DNA of 64,000 bases from Rhizobium deserti (GCF_004358025.1 NZ_SMTL01000001.1:310001-374000), one strand, 5' to 3'; counted from the first letter of the stretch, positions 19,507-28,656 are shown. The notes: generated by a model from the sequence alone, not told the origin. Made by a program: numbers and translations.

Positions 19507-20862
19507 TCACTTATCCGCATCCGTTGCCTTCGCTACCGCAGCAATCAGCGACGTCGGATTGTAGCCGCCTGAGGAGGGCGTCAGCCCAAGCCGCACCACG
19601 ACAAGATCAAGCGACGGCATGATGGCGATCGTCTGGCCGTCGTGCCCCCGCATGAAGAAGGTGTCGGCAGGCATGCCCGCCTCTCCTCGTTGCGGCAGCC
19701 ATGTCTGCATCCTGGAATAGCGGCCTGCAGAATGGCTATTAGGCTCGTGCATAGCGCGAACAAAACCTTCCGGCAAAAGGCGCTCACCGTTCCACATGCC
19801 ATCCCTGGCAAGCAAAAGCCCAAATCGCGCCCAGTCGCGCGCCGTTGCGTACATGTAGGAACCGGCAACAAAAGTGCCGGCCGCATCCACTTCCATCACC
19901 GCGCTTCGCATGCCAAGCGGGATGAACAGGGCTTTGTGCGGGTAATCAAGCGCGTGCTGCGCGTCACCAAGACGGTCCATCCAGATGCGCGCCAGCAGAA
20001 TGGGCGTTCCCGAGGAATAATTGAACCGGGAACCCGGCGCAGCCTCTTCCTTCTTGGCCGCGGTGAAATATGCCATGTCAGGCTCAAGATAAAGCATGCG
20101 GGTCACATCCGCGACCGTGCCATAGTTCTCGTTGAAGGCAAGGCCGCTCTCCATCGCCAAAAGATCGGTCAGTCGGATATCCCTGCGACCGTCACCGTGC
20201 CATTCCGGCAGCAGATCGTTGTCCGCGAGCGACAGCTTGTTGTTGCGTATCAGGGTGCCGATGATCGCGGCGTTGACCGTCTTCGTCATCGACCATCCAA
20301 GCAGCGGCGTGTCCTTCGAAAAAGCGGGGCCGTAGGCTTCGGCGACGATCCGCCCCGCCTTGACGACCACAACGGCTCGCATTCCTGGCCCAATTGCAGC
20401 CTCGTCGGAAAGAATGGCCATAACGGCTTGATCCGACTCCACTTGTTGCCCCTGCGGCCACGAGAGAGACGCGTCCGCAACAGGTAAGCTGTCGACCCCC
20501 CGGACCGCTGGCACCAAATGCCCCGCGACAGGTGCCACGGTGCATCCAAGTCCGTTCCGGTAGACTGCCTCATTACCAGCAAAAATGCCCAGCAATGCCG
20601 CCCGAACGCGGTGCTGCTGATAATCGACAGAAACGCTCATGAGACGCAGCAGCGGATTGCCAGGAGCCTGGACATCGACCGTCAGGACCTCTTCGGCATC
20701 GCGCTTAGCGATAAAGACGTTGGAACAGACGATTTTCGCCGTATAGCCGCTTCCGATCCGCAACAGGGCGGGTGGATAAAGCCAGAGCCACATACCGATA
20801 GCCGCGACCAATATCAGCAAGCCCCCACCGATGAACTTTAAAACTTTCACGATCCGTGCCAT
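19507..20862 (-). CDS. serine hydrolase of the beta-lactamase / 6-aminohexanoate-dimer hydrolase class
   Basis: The chosen start at 20862 has an AGGAGAGG ribosome site and gives 451 residues. An N-terminal membrane anchor (about 10-30) precedes a class C beta-lactamase-like fold: the catalytic SxxK is SMTK in LLGWSMTKTVNAA, the Tyr motif is YSSG (RFNYSSGTPILLA), and the third motif is in FFMRGHDGQTIAIMPS. This places it with the NylB/esterase group facing the periplasm. The substrate cannot be predicted. It is divergent from btaA. Confidence 0.85.
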   Translation of the reverse strand: MARIVKVLKFIGGGLLILVAAIGMWLWLYPPALLRIGSGYTAKIVCSNVFIAKRDAEEVLTVDVQAPGNPLLRLMSVSVDYQQHRVRAALLGIFAGNEAVYRNGLGCTVAPVAGHLVPAVRGVDSLPVADASLSWPQGQQVESDQAVMAILSDEAAIGPGMRAVVVVKAGRIVAEAYGPAFSKDTPLLGWSMTKTVNAAIIGTLIRNNKLSLADNDLLPEWHGDGRRDIRLTDLLAMESGLAFNENYGTVADVTRMLYLEPDMAYFTAAKKEEAAPGSRFNYSSGTPILLARIWMDRLGDAQHALDYPHKALFIPLGMRSAVMEVDAAGTFVAGSYMYATARDWARFGLLLARDGMWNGERLLPEGFVRAMHEPNSHSAGRYSRMQTWLPQRGEAGMPADTFFMRGHDGQTIAIMPSLDLVVVRLGLTPSSGGYNPTSLIAAVAKATDADK

Positions 20863-20922
20863 CCGCCTCTCCTGTAGCGGCCGGCATGCAATCAGGTTTG
20901 TCGTCGCCAAGAAAGCCTTTTC

Positions 20923-20946
20923 TTGTGACACGTCAAAGCTTCACAA
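20923..20946. promoter_or_regulatory. inverted repeat in the btaA / serine-hydrolase divergent region
   Basis: TTGTGA (20923-20928) and TCACAA (20941-20946) form a perfect inverted repeat with 12 bp between. It lies between two divergent starts, so it could be an operator. The spacing does not match CRP/FNR sites, and no factor can be named. Confidence 0.3.
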
Positions 20947-21027
20947 AAGCATCAACCGCTCTCGTCATCTCCCTGTTGCATGACGGGTTTAAGTGCGGCG
21001 AAACGCAAGAACAGGCGGGATTCGACG

Positions 21028-22275
21028 ATGGCCGATATTGCACAGGAAGCCGGTTTCGGAAAAAATCAGAAGCTGAGGCAAGCGCTTCTGCAGCATAAAG
21101 CTCTTTCGCGGCAGGGAATCTCAGAACGGCTTTTCGGCCTGCTTTTCTCCGGCCTCGTTTATCCGCAAATTTGGGAAGATCCCGACGTTGACATGTCGGC
21201 CATGGAACTCGCTGAGGGCCACTCGATCGTGACCATCGCCTCCGGCGGCTGCAACATGCTGGCTTATCTGTCGCGCTCGCCAAAGAAGATAGACGTCGTC
21301 GACCTCAACCCGCATCATGTCGCGCTGAACCGGCTGAAACTCGCGGCCTTCCGCCATCTGCCGAGCCATGCCGATGTGGTACGGCATTTCGGGACGGCCG
21401 ACGCACGCTCCAACAGCAAAAGCTTCGACATGTTTATCGCGCCGCACCTCGACCAGCGCACCCGCGGCTATTGGGAAAGGCGCTCGCTGTCAGGTCGTCG
21501 GCGGATTGAGGCATTCGATCGCAACATCTACAAGACCGGCCTGCTTGGTCGCTTTATCGGTGCCGGGCACCTGATCGCTCGCCTGCATGGCATCGACCTG
21601 ACCGAAATGGCCAAGGCCAAATCGCTTCGCGAACAACGCCAGTTTTTCGAAAGCCATGTCGCACCTTTGTTCGATAAGCCCTTGATCCGCTGGATCACCG
21701 CCCGCAAGAGCTCGCTTTTCGGCCTCGGCATCCCTCCGCAGCAATATGACGAACTCGCAAGCCTTGCCGCGGATGGGTCGATCGCGCCCGTGCTGCGCCA
21801 GCGGCTCGAGAAACTGGCTTGCCACTTCCCGCTGCGGGAGAATTATTTTGCCTGGCAGGCCTTTGCCCGCCGTTATCCCAGCCCGCAGGAGGGGAATCTG
21901 CCCACCTATCTGCGAGCCGAGAACTACAAGTCCATCCGCGCCAATACCGAACGCGTCACCGTGCACCACGCGAGCTTCACCGAACTGCTGGCGCAAAAGT
22001 CTGCCGCCTCCGTCGACCGCTACGTTCTTCTCGACGCGCAGGACTGGATGACGGACGAGCAGCTTAATGGCCTTTGGACCGAGATCACCAGAACGGCATC
22101 CGTCGGCGCCCGGGTCATCTTCCGCACCGCCGCTGAAAAGAGCGTGCTTACGGGAAGACTTTCCCCTGCGCTCCTTGACCAGTGGACATATCTGGAGGAG
22201 CGGTCGCGCGCCTTGACACTGCAGGACCGCTCCGCCATCTACGGCGGCTTTCACATTTACACGAAGACCGCGTGA
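21028..22275 (+). CDS. btaA: S-adenosylmethionine:diacylglycerol 3-amino-3-carboxypropyl transferase BtaA
   Basis: BtaA moves the 3-amino-3-carboxypropyl group of SAM to diacylglycerol, the first step of betaine-lipid (DGTS) synthesis. With the ATG at 21028 it has 415 residues, close to the Rhodobacter enzyme. The DUF3419 region is visible: FSGLVYPQIWEDPDVDMSAM, then a SAM-binding stretch VTIASGGCNMLAYLSRSPKKIDVVDLNPHH and, near the C-terminus, VLLDAQDWMTDEQLNGLW. The stop codon overlaps the btaB start (TGATG), so the pair is translationally coupled. In rhizobia these phosphorus-free lipids accumulate under phosphate limitation. Confidence 0.95.
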   Translation: MADIAQEAGFGKNQKLRQALLQHKALSRQGISERLFGLLFSGLVYPQIWEDPDVDMSAMELAEGHSIVTIASGGCNMLAYLSRSPKKIDVVDLNPHHVALNRLKLAAFRHLPSHADVVRHFGTADARSNSKSFDMFIAPHLDQRTRGYWERRSLSGRRRIEAFDRNIYKTGLLGRFIGAGHLIARLHGIDLTEMAKAKSLREQRQFFESHVAPLFDKPLIRWITARKSSLFGLGIPPQQYDELASLAADGSIAPVLRQRLEKLACHFPLRENYFAWQAFARRYPSPQEGNLPTYLRAENYKSIRANTERVTVHHASFTELLAQKSAASVDRYVLLDAQDWMTDEQLNGLWTEITRTASVGARVIFRTAAEKSVLTGRLSPALLDQWTYLEERSRALTLQDRSAIYGGFHIYTKTA

Positions 22276-22949
22276 TGGCCATGAAGGTGGCGCCGGCGCA
22301 GCCCGCCAGTCATGCAGCCAGCATGGATCGGATGTATCGCTACCAGCGTCACATATACGACGCCACGCGCAAATATTATCTGTTCGGCCGCGATACGACC
22401 ATTGCGGGGCTGGCTCTGGAGCCCGGGCAATCGCTCCTGGAGATCGGCTGCGGTACAGGCCGAAATATGCTGTTGGCCCACCGGCTCTTTCCGCAGGCGC
22501 AGCTCTACGGATTGGACATATCCGCCGAGATGCTCGAAAGCGCCCGCGCCAATTTCCGCGGAACGGTGGGCAGACCCGTCTTTCAGGTCGCCGATGCGAC
22601 GAATTTCAGGCCGCAGGACTTCGGCCTTCAAGGCTTCGATCGCATCCTGATCTCCTATGCTTTGTCGATGATCCCCGACTGGGAGAAGGCTCTGGATGCC
22701 GCACTCAGTTCCCTCTCACCCGGCGGCTCTTTGCACATCGTTGATTTTGGGCAGCAGGCGGGTCTACCGCGGTGGTTCGCAAGGCTGCTGAAGGCGTGGC
22801 TTGCGCGGTTCCACGTCACGCCGCGTGCCGAGCTCCACGACGCTCTCCACAGCAGGCTTGGTTCGGCGGACGCAGACATGATCTTCCACGAAATTGGTGG
22901 GGGGTATGCCTGGCACATTGTCATACGCCGGCGGATGAGCCAGGGCTGA
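22275..22949 (+). CDS. btaB: SAM-dependent N-methyltransferase BtaB
   Basis: BtaB trimethylates diacylglyceryl-homoserine to DGTS. The protein has 224 residues with the class I methyltransferase loop LLEIGCGTGRNMLLAH (about 54-69), the acidic LYGLDISAEML strand and ILISYALSMIPDW. The N-terminal RMYRYQRHIYDATRKYYLFGRD is typical of BtaB and related phospholipid methyltransferases. Its ATG uses the last base of the btaA stop. A hairpin with a TTTTATTTT tail ends the operon right at the stop codon. Confidence 0.93.
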   Translation: MAMKVAPAQPASHAASMDRMYRYQRHIYDATRKYYLFGRDTTIAGLALEPGQSLLEIGCGTGRNMLLAHRLFPQAQLYGLDISAEMLESARANFRGTVGRPVFQVADATNFRPQDFGLQGFDRILISYALSMIPDWEKALDAALSSLSPGGSLHIVDFGQQAGLPRWFARLLKAWLARFHVTPRAELHDALHSRLGSADADMIFHEIGGGYAWHIVIRRRMSQG

Positions 22950-22970
22950 AGCCCCGCTGGCTTTTATTTT
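22938..22970 (+). terminator. terminator of btaAB
   Basis: AGCCAG (22938-22943) pairs with CTGGCT (22957-22962), with further G-C pairs inside. TTTTATTTT follows. The btaB stop codon lies in the loop region. Confidence 0.75.
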
Positions 22971-23083
22971 GAGCTTGCTCTAACTGTTTTTTTACGCAGT
23001 TATGGTGAAAAAGAGGTTCATGCCTCTCTTGCGCTGTGGGCGCGGGGAAAAGGCTCCTTTTGTCGCCATCTCACGGGTCCTTC

Positions 23084-23962
23084 ATGCGTCGGCTCTTTCT
23101 GGCTCTTCTTGCGACTGCGGTTCTGGCCACCGGCTGCACCTCGACGAGCTACGACCTGATCGAGACGTCTTCGGTCGCTCGGCCGAAGTTCAAGGACAAT
23201 GACCCGCAGGACTTCGGCAAGAACCACCCCGCCCGCCACGACGTCCACGGCATCGACCTGTCGAAATGGAACGGCACCGCCATCGACTGGCCGACCGTGA
23301 AGAAATCAGGCGTGTCATTCGTTTTCCTGAAGGCGACCGAAGGCAAGGACCGCATCGACCCGACATTCGAGAAGAACTGGAGGGATGCAGCAGCCGTTGG
23401 CATTCCCTATGCGCCCTACCATTTCTATTATTTCTGCTCGACCGCGGACGACCAGGCCGACTGGTTCATCGCCAATGTCCCGAAAGCGTCGATGAAGCTG
23501 CCGCCGGTCCTCGACGTCGAATGGAACCACGCATCAAAGACCTGCAAGACGCGGCCCGACCCGCAGACTGTACGCGCCTCGATGCAGCGCTTCATGGACC
23601 GCATCGAAGCCTATTACGGCAAGCGGCCGATCATCTATACATCCGTCGACTTTCATAAGGACAATCTGGTTGGCGCCTTCAACGACTATCCCTTCTGGGT
23701 CAGGTCAGTTGCGGCTCATCCGAGCAAGATTTATGAAGGGCGCCGCTGGGCCTTCTGGCAGTATACGGCGACCGGCGTGGTGCCCGGTCTGAAAGGCGAG
23801 ACAGATATTAACGTTTTTGCCGGTACCGCCAAGAACTGGAACAGCTACGTGGCAAGCGTCAGCAAGCCGTCGACCGTCACGGTCGCCAGTGAGCCGATCG
23901 CGGCCGGCCCGGCGGAGACGCTCGCTTATGCAGAGCAGCCGCTTGCAGAGATGGCGCAATAG
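23084..23962 (+). CDS. lipoprotein glycoside hydrolase family 25 (muramidase-like)
   Basis: With the start at 23084 it has 292 residues: a lipobox LATGC (Cys18), then a GH25 domain. Catalytic-barrel markers are GIDLSKWNG (56-64), FVFLKATEG (about 79-87), PYHFYYFC and the acidic pair in VLDVEW (Asp144, Glu146), followed by PIIYTS and WQYTATG. GH25 enzymes cut MurNAc-GlcNAc bonds by hydrolysis. As a lipoprotein with no holin or phage neighbours, this is a host cell-wall enzyme. Confidence 0.92.
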   Translation: MRRLFLALLATAVLATGCTSTSYDLIETSSVARPKFKDNDPQDFGKNHPARHDVHGIDLSKWNGTAIDWPTVKKSGVSFVFLKATEGKDRIDPTFEKNWRDAAAVGIPYAPYHFYYFCSTADDQADWFIANVPKASMKLPPVLDVEWNHASKTCKTRPDPQTVRASMQRFMDRIEAYYGKRPIIYTSVDFHKDNLVGAFNDYPFWVRSVAAHPSKIYEGRRWAFWQYTATGVVPGLKGETDINVFAGTAKNWNSYVASVSKPSTVTVASEPIAAGPAETLAYAEQPLAEMAQ

Positions 23963-24078
23963 CCGACTGGCATTGTTCAAAACCTTGCGTTACAAGCTGC
24001 CTAGCTTGGCTCCTGCCTGTGTTTCGGTCTTTTCATTGCCCATCAGACAGGCTGCCCTTAATGATGCTAGGAACGCCG

Positions 24079-25323
24079 ATGTACCGAACCCGTCTTCAAC
24101 GCCTTGCCTATGGCTGCATTTTCGCGACTGCCCTGTCCTCGGCAGCACTGGCTCAATCTCCCGCACCAGCCCCTTCTTCCGTACCATCTCAGTCTGCCGC
24201 GCCGAAACCGGCCTGCGGTGGCGATCTGGCGGCTTTCCTCGAAGGGGTAAAAGCGGAAGCCGTTGCTGCCGGCGCGCCGCAGAGCGCCGCGGACCAAGCG
24301 CTGGAAGGCGCCCAGATCGATCCAAAAGTGCTGTCCCGCGACCGCGCCCAGGGCGTCTTCAGGCAAACCTTTCTTGAGTTCTCACAGCGCACGGTCAGCC
24401 AGGCTCGCCTCGATATCGGCCGCCAGAAGCTGAAGCAGTATGCAGACGTCTTCGACCGCGCGCAGAAGGAATTTGGCGTGGCACCCGGCATCATCACCGC
24501 CTTCTGGGCAATGGAAACCGATTTCGGAGCCGTCCAAGGCGATTTCAACACCCGCAACGCGCTCGTCACCTTGTCGCATGACTGCCGTCGGCCAGAGCTC
24601 TTCCGCCCGCAACTGATCGCGCTGATCGAAATGGTTCAGCATGGCGATCTCGACCCGGCGACCAATACGGGCGCCTGGGCCGGCGAAATCGGGCAGGTGC
24701 AAATGCTGCCTGAAGACATTATCGCCCATGGTGCGGATGGGGATGGCGACGCTCATATCAACGTCAAGACTAGCGCACCTGACGCGATCTTGACGGCTGC
24801 AAAGTTCATCCAGAGTATGGGATTTGCGGCCGGTCAGCCTTGGATCCAGGAAGTCAGCCTGCCGGAAAGCCTTCCCTTCGAAAAGAGCGGTCTCGGCAAT
24901 GAGATCCCGGCCAGCGAGTGGTTCGCGCTGGGCGTCGCGCCGCGCGACGGCAATACGGGCTTCGGCAACCTGCCGGCTGCTCTCGTGCTTCCGCAGGGCC
25001 GCAAGGGTCCGGCCTTTCTGACCTATCCGAACTTCAAGATTTATCTAGAATGGAACCAGTCCTTCATCTACACGACCTCGGCCGCCTATTTCGCCACCCG
25101 TCTTTCCGGAGCCCCGCCTTATCAGAAGGGTAATCCTGAGCCGGGCCTGGATGATGCACGCATGAAGGCCCTTCAGACCAAGCTGCAGGCGCTCGGCCAC
25201 GACATCGGCAAAGTTGACGGCATATTGGGCTCGGGTACGCGCGTCGCCGTCCAGAAAGAACAGAAGCGGCTTGGCCTTCCGGCCGACGGCTGGCCGACGC
25301 AAGCGCTTCTTGGCGCCCTCTGA
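24079..25323 (+). CDS. lytic murein transglycosylase, MltB-like with C-terminal peptidoglycan-binding domain
   Basis: The ATG at 24079 is preceded by GGA at a fitting distance and gives a clean signal peptide (ending near SAALAQ). The 414-residue product has an SLT_2/MltB domain with catalytic Glu146 in AFWAMETDFGAVQGDFNT, a second conserved region GEIGQVQMLPEDII, and a C-terminal peptidoglycan_binding_1 repeat (LQTKLQALGHDIGKVDG) in the last 60 residues. No lipobox is seen, so the form is soluble and periplasmic. ATGs at 24061 and 24064 are alternatives without a ribosome site. Confidence 0.93.
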   Translation: MYRTRLQRLAYGCIFATALSSAALAQSPAPAPSSVPSQSAAPKPACGGDLAAFLEGVKAEAVAAGAPQSAADQALEGAQIDPKVLSRDRAQGVFRQTFLEFSQRTVSQARLDIGRQKLKQYADVFDRAQKEFGVAPGIITAFWAMETDFGAVQGDFNTRNALVTLSHDCRRPELFRPQLIALIEMVQHGDLDPATNTGAWAGEIGQVQMLPEDIIAHGADGDGDAHINVKTSAPDAILTAAKFIQSMGFAAGQPWIQEVSLPESLPFEKSGLGNEIPASEWFALGVAPRDGNTGFGNLPAALVLPQGRKGPAFLTYPNFKIYLEWNQSFIYTTSAAYFATRLSGAPPYQKGNPEPGLDDARMKALQTKLQALGHDIGKVDGILGSGTRVAVQKEQKRLGLPADGWPTQALLGAL

Positions 25324-25423
25324 TCTTCCACTCGTCGATCAAAGCCACGCGCCCGCTAGAAACGGGTGGCGAGTCACCTCGCCGCCCGCTATGCCGTCCA
25401 CTTCGGATTGAAGGGACAGGCTG

Positions 25424-26353
25424 ATGACGACTGCAGCGACATCGAAACCCAGCGCTCTAGCCTGGGTCCTGCTGATGCTCCTGGGGCTGCTGTGGGGCGG
25501 CTCATTCTTCTTTGCCCGGGTCGCCGTGCTGGAAGTGCCGCCATTCACCCTGGTCTTCCTGCGCCTCGGCCTGGCCGCGCTTGCCCTGCATGTGTATCTT
25601 TTTGGCCGCTTCGACCTTTATGCGACGCTCCTGGCACAGTGGCGGCCATTCCTGGTTCTCGGCCTGCTCAACAACGCATTGCCGCACACGTTGATCTTTT
25701 TCGGCCAGACGCAGATCGGAGCGGGACTGGCGTCCATCCTCAACGCCACCACTCCCATCTGGACCGTGCTGATCGCCAACAGGTGGACAGCGGACGAAAA
25801 GCTGACATCTGCAAAAATACTCGGTTGCCTGGCAGGTTTTGTCGGAACGGCGCTTCTCATCGGCCCAAGCATAGTCAATGCCGCCTCGGCGCCTGTCTGG
25901 GCTCTGTTGCTGCCGCTGATTGCAGCCGTTTCCTACGGCTTTGCCGGCACCTATGGAAAACGCTTCCGCAGCATTCCCGCCCCCGTCACAGCCACGGGCC
26001 AGTTGACCGCCTCGACGCTGATCATGGCTCCGACATGCCTGCTTGCCGACCAGCCTTGGCACCTGCCCATGCCGTCCGCCTATGCTATTGCAGCTATCTT
26101 GGCGCTGGCGCTGCTTTCCACGGCACTCGGCTATCTTCTGTTTTTCAGGATCCTCGCCCTGGCAGGGGCGACCAATGCTTCGCTTGTCACCCTGCTCATT
26201 CCGCCAAGCGCGATCCTGCTCGGCGCAACTTTTCTCGGCGAACGGCTGGATTGGACCGACATGGGCGGCATGCTGGTGATCGCCGTCGGATTGCTTCTTC
26301 TTGACGGAAGGGTACTTCATCTGCGCAGGCAGCCCGCCGGCCGCTCCACCTGA
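25424..26353 (+). CDS. DMT-superfamily transporter (EamA family)
   Basis: The 309-residue protein has about ten hydrophobic segments in two EamA repeats: WVLLMLLGLLWGGSFFFARVAV opens the first and ALLLPLIAAVSYGFAGTYGKRF opens the second (about 157-178). Such proteins usually export amino acids or metabolites. No operon partner gives a substrate. The tail after the last segment is basic. Confidence 0.88.
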   Translation: MTTAATSKPSALAWVLLMLLGLLWGGSFFFARVAVLEVPPFTLVFLRLGLAALALHVYLFGRFDLYATLLAQWRPFLVLGLLNNALPHTLIFFGQTQIGAGLASILNATTPIWTVLIANRWTADEKLTSAKILGCLAGFVGTALLIGPSIVNAASAPVWALLLPLIAAVSYGFAGTYGKRFRSIPAPVTATGQLTASTLIMAPTCLLADQPWHLPMPSAYAIAAILALALLSTALGYLLFFRILALAGATNASLVTLLIPPSAILLGATFLGERLDWTDMGGMLVIAVGLLLLDGRVLHLRRQPAGRST

Positions 26354-26569
26354 CCAAGCCCGAAATCACGGAGCGTGAAGACTGCCTACGGTTCGGGAGC
26401 TTCCCAACCTTTATCTCTGGCTGACTTGCCATGAAATCACAGATTGTCAGGCGCTTAGGCCGAGGCCCCACAAACTGGAGCGAAGCGATAAGGCAGCGCA
26501 GCACAAATTCCGCTTCCATTTTGACATGAAACCGACATAAACTCCGGCCGTTAACGCAAGGAGGCAGAC

Positions 26570-26647
26570 ATGGGACGCATTTATCCTCTTAATGTCCTGA
26601 TAGTCGGTGCAGCGTTTCTTTTCGTCGTCTCGATGCTTTTCATCTGA
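26570..26647 (+). CDS. small single-span membrane peptide, 25 residues
   Basis: The ATG at 26570 has a perfect AAGGAGG five bases upstream. The 25-residue product begins MGRIYPLN and continues with about 17 hydrophobic residues (VLIVGAAFLFVVSMLFI), a single membrane span running to the stop codon. A terminator hairpin follows 61 bp later. I know of no assigned function. Strong translation signals and membrane-only composition argue it is real. Confidence 0.7.
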   Translation: MGRIYPLNVLIVGAAFLFVVSMLFI

Positions 26648-26708
26648 GACTGTAGCCTTTCCTCATTCACATCCACATCTGTGATCGCCTGACACTTTGC
26701 CCGCTGCC

Positions 26709-26741
26709 AAAAGCGCATGTTCCAGTGGAACATGCGCTTTT
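26709..26741. terminator. bidirectional terminator between the 25-residue peptide gene and metF
   Basis: A perfect 15-bp stem (AAAAGCGCATGTTCC and its complement) with a 3-base loop. AAAA/TTTT at the stem base gives a U-run in both directions. Confidence 0.85.
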
Positions 26742-26750
26742 CAACAATTG

Positions 26751-27650
26751 TCAGGCCGCGGCCCCAACGCTTGCGGCCTGCCTCCGGCAGCGGCCGAGCT
26801 GCTCGAGCACGGCCGATACGAGCGGCGCGCGGTTCATCGTATAGATGTGAAACTCGTCCAGCCCGCGACGCATCAGGTCCTCGATCTGTTCGGCCGCGAC
26901 ATCGGCCGCCACTTTGGCGCGCTCCTCCGGCTTGTCGTCCAGCCCCTCGAAGCGGTCATCCAGAAATGCGGGTACGGAGGCGCCGCAGCGGCGCGCGAAG
27001 CGCTTCATCTGGGTCAAGTTCTGGATCGGCATGATGCCCGGTACAATGGGGATGGCAATTCCTGCCGCCCGGACCTTTTCCAGATAACGTTCGAAAATGT
27101 CGTTGTCGAAGAAGAGCTGTGTCAGCGCCCGGGTTGCGCCGGCATCGGCCTTGCGCTTCAGCGTATTAATATCTGCCGCGATATCGGGGCTCTCCGGATG
27201 CTTTTCCGGATAGGCCGAAACCGATACATCGAAATCACCATAGGCAACGAGCGTCCGCACCAGATCAGCCGTGTCTGAAAAACCCTCAGGATGAGGAAGA
27301 TAGGCGGTGCCGAGGCCTGTGGTCGGATCGCCTCGCAAGGCGACGATGCGGCGTACGCCGGCTGCGCGATACTCTTCCACCACCGCCTTCACCTCCTGCT
27401 TGGAAGCGTCGACGCAGGTGAGGTGTGCAGCCGTCGCGAGACGGGCATCGCCGATCATGCGCCGAACGGCGGCAAGTGTCGGCTCCTGGGTGGAGCCGCC
27501 CGCGCCGTAGGTGACCGAAACGAAGTCAGGCTGCCATGGGGAAAGCTGCTCGACCGCCTCCCAAAGCTGGGCTTCCATCTCGTCCGATTTGGGCGGGAAA
27601 AACTCCAGCGAAAGAGCGAATGGCTGTGGCGCTGCTGTCTTCGCTTCCAT
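26751..27650 (-). CDS. metF: 5,10-methylenetetrahydrofolate reductase MetF
   Basis: MetF reduces methylene-THF to methyl-THF, the methyl donor for MetH. The FAD enzyme has 299 residues. Key regions are SLEFFPPKSDEM (about 14-25), VSVTYGAGGSTQE, HLTCVDAS, IVALRGDPTTG and FIPG-type GIAIPIVPGIMPIQN near 195. It starts 10 bp after the ArsR-methyltransferase regulator and is probably in one operon with it. Confidence 0.97.
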   Translation of the reverse strand: MEAKTAAPQPFALSLEFFPPKSDEMEAQLWEAVEQLSPWQPDFVSVTYGAGGSTQEPTLAAVRRMIGDARLATAAHLTCVDASKQEVKAVVEEYRAAGVRRIVALRGDPTTGLGTAYLPHPEGFSDTADLVRTLVAYGDFDVSVSAYPEKHPESPDIAADINTLKRKADAGATRALTQLFFDNDIFERYLEKVRAAGIAIPIVPGIMPIQNLTQMKRFARRCGASVPAFLDDRFEGLDDKPEERAKVAADVAAEQIEDLMRRGLDEFHIYTMNRAPLVSAVLEQLGRCRRQAASVGAAA

Positions 27651-27660
27651 TTTGGAACTC

Positions 27661-28656
27661 CTAAGCTATGGCCACGGCTTCAGCCGTTCCGGGATTAGCG
27701 ATCAACAGGCGGCGGTCGCGGGCAAGCCAGATTGTTACGGTGAGAGCACCGTCCTGCCCCGGCTCCAGGTTGATCGCTTCTTCGACGTCCATGCCGATCT
27801 TGTTCAGCCATTCGGTCATTACCTGGTGCGAAAAACCGAGACGCACATGAGCATGTTCCTCGCGCAGATGCTCCAGCGTATGTGGCGCGAAATCGACGAT
27901 CAGCAGGCGGCCGCCAGGCCGCAGCATGCGTGCAGCTTCGGCGATCGCCAGTTCGGGCTGATCGAGAAAATGCAGCACCTGATGAACCGTCACCAGGTCG
28001 AAATCCTGCCCCTCGACCGGAAGGTTCAGGATGTCTCCGTGCCGCACCGAGGCCTTGGTGATGCCGGCTTTGTCGAGATTGGAGCGCGCTACCGACAGCA
28101 TGTCGCGGCTTGCATCGATCCCGATCGCACGCCTGTAGAGATGCGACAGCAGTTGCAGAACCCATCCGGTCCCGGTGCCGAGGTCGAGAAGGGAATCGAT
28201 CGGGGACGTGCCCAAGAGTCGCAGCAGCGCCGCCTCCACCGCCTTGTCGCTTACATGCAGTCGACGCAGTTCATCCCAATGCGAAGCGTTGTGGCTGAAA
28301 TAGGTCTGGGCTCGCTCAGCGCGAAGGCGCTTGACCGTGCGCAATCGCTCTCCATCTCGCAGCAGAACAGGATCTTCCTCCGATACGGCGGAAAGCAGCG
28401 TTCTCACCAGCACCGCCGCCTTGCCATCCTGCTTCAATCTGAAATAAGCCCAGGCGCCTTCCTGGTAACGCTCGATCAGCGCGTCTTCTGCAAGGAGCTT
28501 CAGATGACGTGAAATACGAGGCTGGGACTGGCCGAGAATTTCGGTAAGGTCAGTGACGGTGAGATCCCCTGCAGCCAGCAATGCCAGAAGACGGAACCGC
28601 GTCGGTTCCCCCGCGGTTTTCAGCACGTCGACAAGATTATCAAGTGGCAGTCCCAT
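27661..28656 (-). CDS. sahR: ArsR-family regulator fused to SAM-methyltransferase-like domain (SahR type)
   Basis: The 331-residue protein has an N-terminal ArsR winged helix (about 8-80; LTVTDLTEILGQSQPRISRHLKLL) and a C-terminal class I methyltransferase-like domain with DLGTGTG at 158-164. This architecture is that of SahR, a repressor of SAM-cycle genes (ahcY, metE/metH, metF, metK) that is released from DNA by S-adenosylhomocysteine. The metF neighbour and a near-perfect operator in front of both this gene and metH support the name. Whether the methyltransferase domain is active or only a sensor is unknown. Confidence 0.82.
   Translation of the reverse strand: MGLPLDNLVDVLKTAGEPTRFRLLALLAAGDLTVTDLTEILGQSQPRISRHLKLLAEDALIERYQEGAWAYFRLKQDGKAAVLVRTLLSAVSEEDPVLLRDGERLRTVKRLRAERAQTYFSHNASHWDELRRLHVSDKAVEAALLRLLGTSPIDSLLDLGTGTGWVLQLLSHLYRRAIGIDASRDMLSVARSNLDKAGITKASVRHGDILNLPVEGQDFDLVTVHQVLHFLDQPELAIAEAARMLRPGGRLLIVDFAPHTLEHLREEHAHVRLGFSHQVMTEWLNKIGMDVEEAINLEPGQDGALTVTIWLARDRRLLIANPGTAEAVAIA

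Noticed and set aside
23084-23962. GH25 gene as a prophage lysin
   Set aside because: It carries a lipobox, stands alone and has no holin, tail or integrase genes nearby.
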